DNA from: Dysidea avara
Taxonomy: Eukaryota > Porifera > Demospongiae > Dictyoceratida > Dysideidae
Assembly: GCF_963678975.1 (NCBI RefSeq)
Contig: NC_089274.1
Coordinates: forward strand, 20,483,133 to 20,547,132
Reading direction: 5' to 3'
DNA length: 64,000 nucleotides
Both the position numbers and the translations under genes were made by a program. The notes beneath the pieces were generated by a model. It had not been told where the DNA came from, searched no databases, and saw nothing but the letters and a program-made list of their open reading frames with translations. Shown here piece after piece: positions 58,281-64,000 of this stretch; within the stretch, counting starts at the first letter, position 1; each line of letters starts with the position of its first letter.

Positions 58281-58613
58281 GTATAGAGATATTCCATCTC
58301 CATAGTAACAAAAATAGGCACCGTAATTCCTTGATTATTATACCGTATGTCAGCCATATTGTTGTGCAACTGTATCGAGCATTGTATGGGGAATTTTTGA
58401 GCCGCTTTACAGGTTAGCCTCTCTGTTATATATGTTAGTACTAACCTTATATGATGTCCATCCACCATGGTTTTTTCCATTTGTTGTGTTCGGAACACGC
58501 GCAGCACCTAATTTTAACCTTCTCCGTAGACCCCGTGTGCACAAGTTCGACAAATCTGCACAACAATATGGCCGACCGAAAATGGTTGTTATGGAGATGG
58601 AATATCTCTATAG
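58281..58613. repeat. Inverted repeat with TATAGAGATATTCCATCTCC ends
   Basis: Left arm TATAGAGATATTCCATCTCC then CAGCCATATTGTTGTGCA; right arm TGCACAACAATATGG then GGAGATGGAATATCTCTATA. About 333 bp. Lies just after TSEN34 exon 2. Confidence 0.6.
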
Positions 58614-58823
58614 CACAAATTTATCATACAGTACAATAGTACTGTATAGTAGGGACATCAAAGGTGTGGGGGCGATCCGTGATACCAAAAACCTGCTGCA
58701 ATTTTTCTTTACAATGACATGACAGTATTGGTTGGGTAATACCAAGCCCAAAAGTGTCTTCAGATCGCATTTCCGTCAAGTTGCTACAGAATTTTTTAAA
58801 AATTATTCAATGGAATTTTCTGC

Positions 58824-59000
<177 letters not shown>

Positions 59001-59753
59001 ACCTGCCTGATGCCTTCAGTCAAGCGTAGCAGAAAACTGGCTACAGCTACAGCCCTAATTCTTTCACAGAAACATTTCTAGCTTGCTTAAGAAAAAACCT
59101 TTGGTATATTGATAAACATACAATGCTTGCGCTATTGTCTTACCTTTTATCCTTCTTTACCATGGCCATCAGTCAAGGTTCTACCGCTGAGTGTTAATAG
59201 ACTACAGTATGGCTTCCATCTACCAGTGTATATTGCATCAAACTATTCGAATACACATGGTCGTTGCACCAAACTATTTAAACACACGCGTACATGGCTC
59301 GCTGTTGATATCGATCAGTGAGAGCAACTCGCGGCGAGCTAAATAGCAATGTGTAAGTCAATAAGTATAGCTTATTTATTAACAATGTTAAGCCGAGTCG
59401 GGTCATCCAGGTCCCACTTTACAGATTATTCGGGTCTGACCCCACGTGCTAAATTAAATGTGGACATGTTACCACACGTCATAGCGTAGCCCTGCTTCTT
59501 TCGTGAGCCACACCTACTTACATAAATTACTGTCTGTAGACATATGGTAGCCACGCCCATTCATCAGTCTGTAATTATGCACAAATCCACATCCATTATT
59601 GTCTGCAGCTTATGTAGAGCCACGCCCACTGATCAGTTGTTATTGTATGAGTCATAATCTAGTATAATAGTGCTGTGATTAACTCTTTTAAAATATTGTG
59701 ACTAGTTTTGTGAAAAGCAGGCTATTTAGTGGTCATGAGCTTATAAAAAACTT

Positions 59754-60047
59754 CACAAACAAGTATAAGAAAAAATTTGGAAGTAGAGTAGGGACAGTGT
59801 ATAGTGCTGCAATAAAAAGTACTGAAACAAACTGGATCAGAGTAGTACGTAATGTCAAAACAATAAGAAGTGCTACTGTGCATTGAGTGTAATACAGTAG
59901 GGATATTCACTTCTTATTATTTTACAGTATTTGGACATTACGACTACTCCGATCCAGCTTGTTTCAGTACTTTTTATTGTAGCACTAAACACTGTCCCTA
60001 CTCTAAATTAAAATTCCTAATTTTTTCTTATACTTGTATAAATATTT
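59754..60047. mobile_element. Palindromic MITE, family member 2
   Basis: Same arm landmarks as 26658-26946: AGAGTAGGGACAGTG, AAAAAGTACTGAAAC, AACAATAAGAAGTGCTA, inverted on the right. About 294 bp. Confidence 0.75.
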
Positions 60048-60599
60048 GTGTATTATGTAATTAACAATGCCCTAAAGGTCATCGCACTAATTTACAAAAA
60101 CGAATAACAAACTTACTGATTTAAGTTCTTCTACAGTTACATTAGTTATTCAAAGATATTAGGCCACTCCAACTTGATTTCCTGTTTCCCGTCCACCACC
60201 TGCATGTTTGTTTTTTTTGTCAACTAGACAATTCCATTATTCCGTAAACTGATGTATTCTAAGTATGACATGATTATTTTAGTCTGGATTCTTAATTAGA
60301 CACGAGGGAACGCATGGTGCAGGCAAGTGACTGTTTATGACAAATGTTGCAAAATGTCAAGTTTAGTGCAATAAATGTATAGCTACTCTGAAGTTTCACA
60401 GATTGGGAACAGTTGACCGCAAGCTACCATATAATATGTAGGCACGTAATTTCCACAATTTTCTGGATTTCACAGTTTAATGTTTGAGGGTTACCATTGC
60501 ATAGAGCCAATCCTGATAATCATTCATTTTTGAGGATGACACTTTCATGGACAGCCAAGCAACAAATCTGCTAAACAAAAAAATACTACCTTTGCACTA

Positions 60600-61087
60600 G
60601 GGATGGGCAACTATTCAGTTATTGTGATAATCAGAATTGTTTTGTTGGCAGTAATCGACGTTTCATCAACTAGTGATAATTGAAATTGGCAATTATCATG
60701 TAATAATCGTTCAAAAATAATCGTTCATTAATTTTTTTTTACAGAATTTGAGTGGACAATAATGTGATAATACTATAATTTTAAAAATGTAGAATTTGTG
60801 TTTACATAGTGCGACTGCTCTATTAGAGTGATTTGTTGTAACTACTGTTGTAGGTGGTTCATCAACTCAACTGCCCCAGGTAGTTCCCCAAATAAATTCC
60901 ACAGTTCTCACAAACAGCTTACTCTAAAGCAATATTAACAAAGCTCTCAATTTATAATTCTAGGTATATCGTATACACTTGGTTAATTAATCTTTGATGC
61001 GGCAACCCACAGCGTTTATTGCTTAATAAACTCTAAACTGTAACGTGGTGAGTATACAGTATGCTACTACTATATAGGAAGATATTT

Positions 61088-61150
<63 letters not shown>
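60600..61150. other. Non-coding, hAT-like half-end and (TA)n tract
   Basis: Starts with a GGGATGGGCAACTATT half-end and many ATAATC motifs; ends with a (TA)n tract at 61094-61146 of about 26 units. The open frame over the TA tract is an artefact. Confidence 0.5.
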
Positions 61151-61151
<1 letters not shown>

Positions 61152-61479
61152 TTATTTATTTTAACTGAATCTGCAAGCTTGATTTCTTTACAGTTATTAG
61201 GCCCGAGATGTGCCTTTTTGCCTACCACAGCAGTTACAACATGTCCTTGTGTCCCATTTTTTTCTCCGCTGTGTCAGAGTTGATTTGTGGGTGTGCAGTT
61301 ATGGCTTCTTAGGCTGACAATCATTTGTAATTTCAGGGATTGGTTTTGCAGGGGTACTTCTTGTGCAAAACATCACCTAACAAAGAGGAATAGCCTCATT
61401 TGAGTAGGGATCATGGAGTTTGAAGTCATATTTTAGTTTTTTGTACATTTTATAATTGAATTTACTAAGTCTCACTAGT

Positions 61480-62005
61480 TAGGGGCCCTTAGGAAAGCTG
61501 CAACACACTATTAAATGCTGAATATGATTATTGCAAAAACTTTAAAAATCTTGCTACTGCAGCTGTTTGTTATGCCACTTTACTAGTAATGCTGCAATTA
61601 GGAATGCATGATATCCTTATCAAAGTCTTGCGTGGTCAGATATGTTTTCAGTGCAGGGGTTTTTCAATTATAAGCACCCTCACTGAAAAATCTCTAATTG
61701 GTAAGCCCCTGTACTGAAATAGAAGTCTGAAATCATGCAAACAACTAGCTTGCTACTGAAGTTCATGCTCTAAGGATATCTTGAAGGATATCATCAACTG
61801 GCAAGTTTATCACTGGCTAACTGTCACAGACCCTGCAGCATTAGAGTAAGTGCTGTATAGCAGTATAACAAACAGTAGCTAAATTATTAATAGACAGTTT
61901 TCCCATTTTCCACTGATAGTATTCAGCATCTTGTAGTGGGTCCTAACTAGCAAGACTCAACTATAATGTCACAGTAGTCCAGTCCACTGAATAGTTATGG
62001 CCATT
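61480..62005. mobile_element. Second, diverged copy of the 11440-12298 fold-back element
   Basis: Shares in order: CCCTTAGG, ATTAAATGCTGAA, TTGTTATGCCACT, the loop segment CTGAAAAATCTCTAATTGG then TAAGCCCCTG, CTAAGGATATCTTGAA, AAATTATTAATAGACAG, and CAGTCCACTGAATAGTTA. It is shorter, with more mismatches and deletions, and I see no surviving target duplication. Confidence 0.7.
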
Positions 62006-64000
62006 GAGAAATTTGAAATACGAATAGCTGGTAATTCTTTGATTAGCATAACTCAAATTCATATGTCCCTTTTCCTATGGCCCCTCACAAATAAAGGCTA
62101 TTTCCATGGCAATGTCATTTAAAATAAATTGCAGAGAACAGGGTAAAATGGATGTGTATTGACAATAGCTAGCTCTTTTGTGTACAATATGATACTCAAT
62201 GATGTACTGTACGTCTCCTTTCTGCCATCAAGGTGAGTAGCTAACTCCCTAGGACACCTGTAGCTATATCAATTCAAACTATAGCATCAGCATTTATTCA
62301 AAGGTAGTGCTAATTTTAAAGCATGCACATATTTGATTGTGTAGCATTGTGTAGCGTTCAACCACAAAAATATATGGTAGGTCACTTTTTCTTTTCTGTG
62401 AGGTGTGAAAGCGGTGACTAATAAATATGGTAGTCCGAACATATTCCCATTGATACTCATTAGCTATAATGATAGCCATCCTTCAATGCAGAATATTTTC
62501 AGACTCAATTGGTGACCAGATCTGCGAAAGGGTTTATAACCTTTTCAACTGGCAACCCATACCTTGACTTGTAAACAAGGTACTAGCTTGAAATGTGGTC
62601 ACATTTATAACATACCACTATTACTTGGTGTAACTTGAAGGTGATAGGTTAAAGACATGAAGAGTTATGATTAGTCAAACTTGGAAACTTGGAAAGGCTG
62701 TAAGATCCCTTTTCACAGATCTGGTCACAATTGTTATTGCTCTCCAACATCATGTGCTAGTGGATTAAATGGTTAGTAGAAGTACCGCATAGCCAAAAAT
62801 TTATATGGGACATTATTTTTGTGTATAGCTTGCTAATGTACCACTAACTGGTGATTTATTCACTACTGGTCTTGTAGCTACATAACACTTAGCTATATTT
62901 GCAAGATTGGTAAGTCTGGAAATTATATACCTGCAAAAATAATCAGCTTCAAGATCACTACATGTCACAACCACATACATATTGTGTCTCGATTACAATA
63001 ATATTTAAGTAACTGATATTGCCATATTTGGTCACAGCCAACATTTTAGCAGCTAGTTCAATCATCATTGCTACATCTCCCAGTGTCACCAGCCTGGAAA
63101 CACTACCCCAGGATAGTTTTCACACCTATCCATTATATGGACAAGAAGTCAACAATTTAAGGCAACAATGTCAGCGTAGGTTGTAGCTACAAGACAAGAT
63201 TATTCCTAACTTGCAGTACACTAATGATCCTTCATTATCATGTTAATGACAGTATCAGGTGTAACTAGTACAAGACTTGATAATCAGTTGAGTGGTTTGA
63301 CACACCATTTCAAGCTGGGATAGTCTATATGACTTGTAGCATAACTCACCTGCAGCTGAACCGCTGTGATAGTTTATTATTGTACTTCTGCACATTCATT
63401 ATAACAGGTAATTCTCACGGAATTTTTACTTCTTTGGGATACTCAAACAATCTGATTGAGCCGCAGATTTCAAGGGGATGGGGAGTTTTCACAAATATCT
63501 GCAATCCTACAAAATTTCTCCTTGAAAAAGTGCCGGTTATACAGTGTAATATTATGATATCACAAATCTACAATAAAAATCAAAGGATTGCTGTTTCCTG
63601 ACAAGGTATTTAAAAGTGGTTGAAAGAACATCAAAGCCCTTATGCAATTTAATGTTTACAGGGTTTTGCATGTTTGGATATCAGTGTAATATTAAAATTG
63701 AAAGGAACTTACATAAAATCAACCAACATATTTTAAGTTGGCCAGTATGTTCTTAGAGTGATTGGCTATTTTCACTTGATATATTTTTAACTAGGGCGAT
63801 AGTAACGATAACATAATTATCATGATATCTGTCATCATCATGATAAAGATAATGAATTTTCTATAATAGTAAATCTCTGTAGACTGTTGTGTATTAAAGC
63901 AGGCAGATGGTATTCTTATATGAGTAAGGTCACAATCAGCTGTGCTGAAAAGTGCAAGAGATACTAGCCTTAAATAATTATTATATTATTATTACACTGT
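62006..64000. other. Non-coding tail, no gene recognised
   Basis: AT-rich sequence with only short, isolated open frames that resemble nothing I know. A GGGCGATAGTAACGATAAC half-end near 63795 belongs to the hAT-like family. It is probably TSEN34 intron. Confidence 0.4.

Noticed and set aside
61086..61283. 65-codon frame starting with a run of Tyr-Ile
   Set aside because: Translation of a (TA)n tract.

Overview
The window is nuclear DNA from an animal. Genes are split by GT-AG introns, the deduced proteins are clear metazoan orthologues (TM9SF1, SLC22A18, RBM24/38, CAP, MCM3, TSEN34, ERICH3, cytoplasmic actin), and the non-coding space is AT-rich and full of short inverted-repeat elements. 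I infer an early-branching marine invertebrate, most likely a sponge: gene spacing is tight, there is a LINE-like fossil of a type I associate with sponge and cnidarian genomes, and MITEs are dense. Nothing here identifies the species.

Layout, left to right (arrow = strand): ERICH3 N-terminal exons (<, 199-1548, runs off the left edge); TM9SF1 (>, 1635-7685, 14 exons, complete); MICOS subunit MIC26/MIC27 (<, 7741 to about 10.2 kb, partly resolved); SLC22A18-like MFS transporter (>, 10333-15439, 6 exons); a PH-PDZ protein with a phosphotyrosine-motif tail (<, 15614-16944); RBM24/38-like RNA-binding protein (>, 17124-18007); adenylyl cyclase-associated protein CAP (<, 18642-31227, 14 exons); an SLC25 mitochondrial carrier (>, up to 48005), whose 10.7-kb intron holds two complete actin genes (39510-40698 and 45118-46294); MCM3 (<, 48601-57888, 22 exons); and the first two exons of TSEN34 (>, from 57963). 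From 58.2 kb to the end I recognise no further coding exon, only repeats.

The ten host genes alternate strand without exception, so every boundary is either head-to-head (start codons 86, about 120, 179, about 229 and 74 bp apart) or tail-to-tail (55, 174, 634 and 595 bp apart). Every host gene therefore seems to share a promoter region with a neighbour. The two actins sit outside this scheme, inside an intron, and have their own TATA/CCAAT promoters.

The actins arose by tandem duplication of a block of about 3.8 kb (about 37058-40819, repeated at about 40820-46400). The first copy encodes a canonical 376-residue actin and has a perfect CArG box. The second has lost the CArG box and changed several highly conserved residues but keeps an open frame. 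Comparing the copies exposes later events: a 592-bp insertion with an 11-bp target duplication in copy A, a roughly 430-bp inversion in copy B, and about 2 kb of nested insertions in copy B.

Mobile DNA is the other theme. Two different non-autonomous elements (21896-22404 and 43902-44443) have 55-64 bp terminal inverted repeats starting TAGTCT and perfect 9-bp target duplications, as in Mutator-like elements. An 859-bp fold-back element (11440-12298) has a 10-bp target duplication and a second, diverged copy near 61.5-62.0 kb. I found no CRISPR array, operon, phage or bacterial system.
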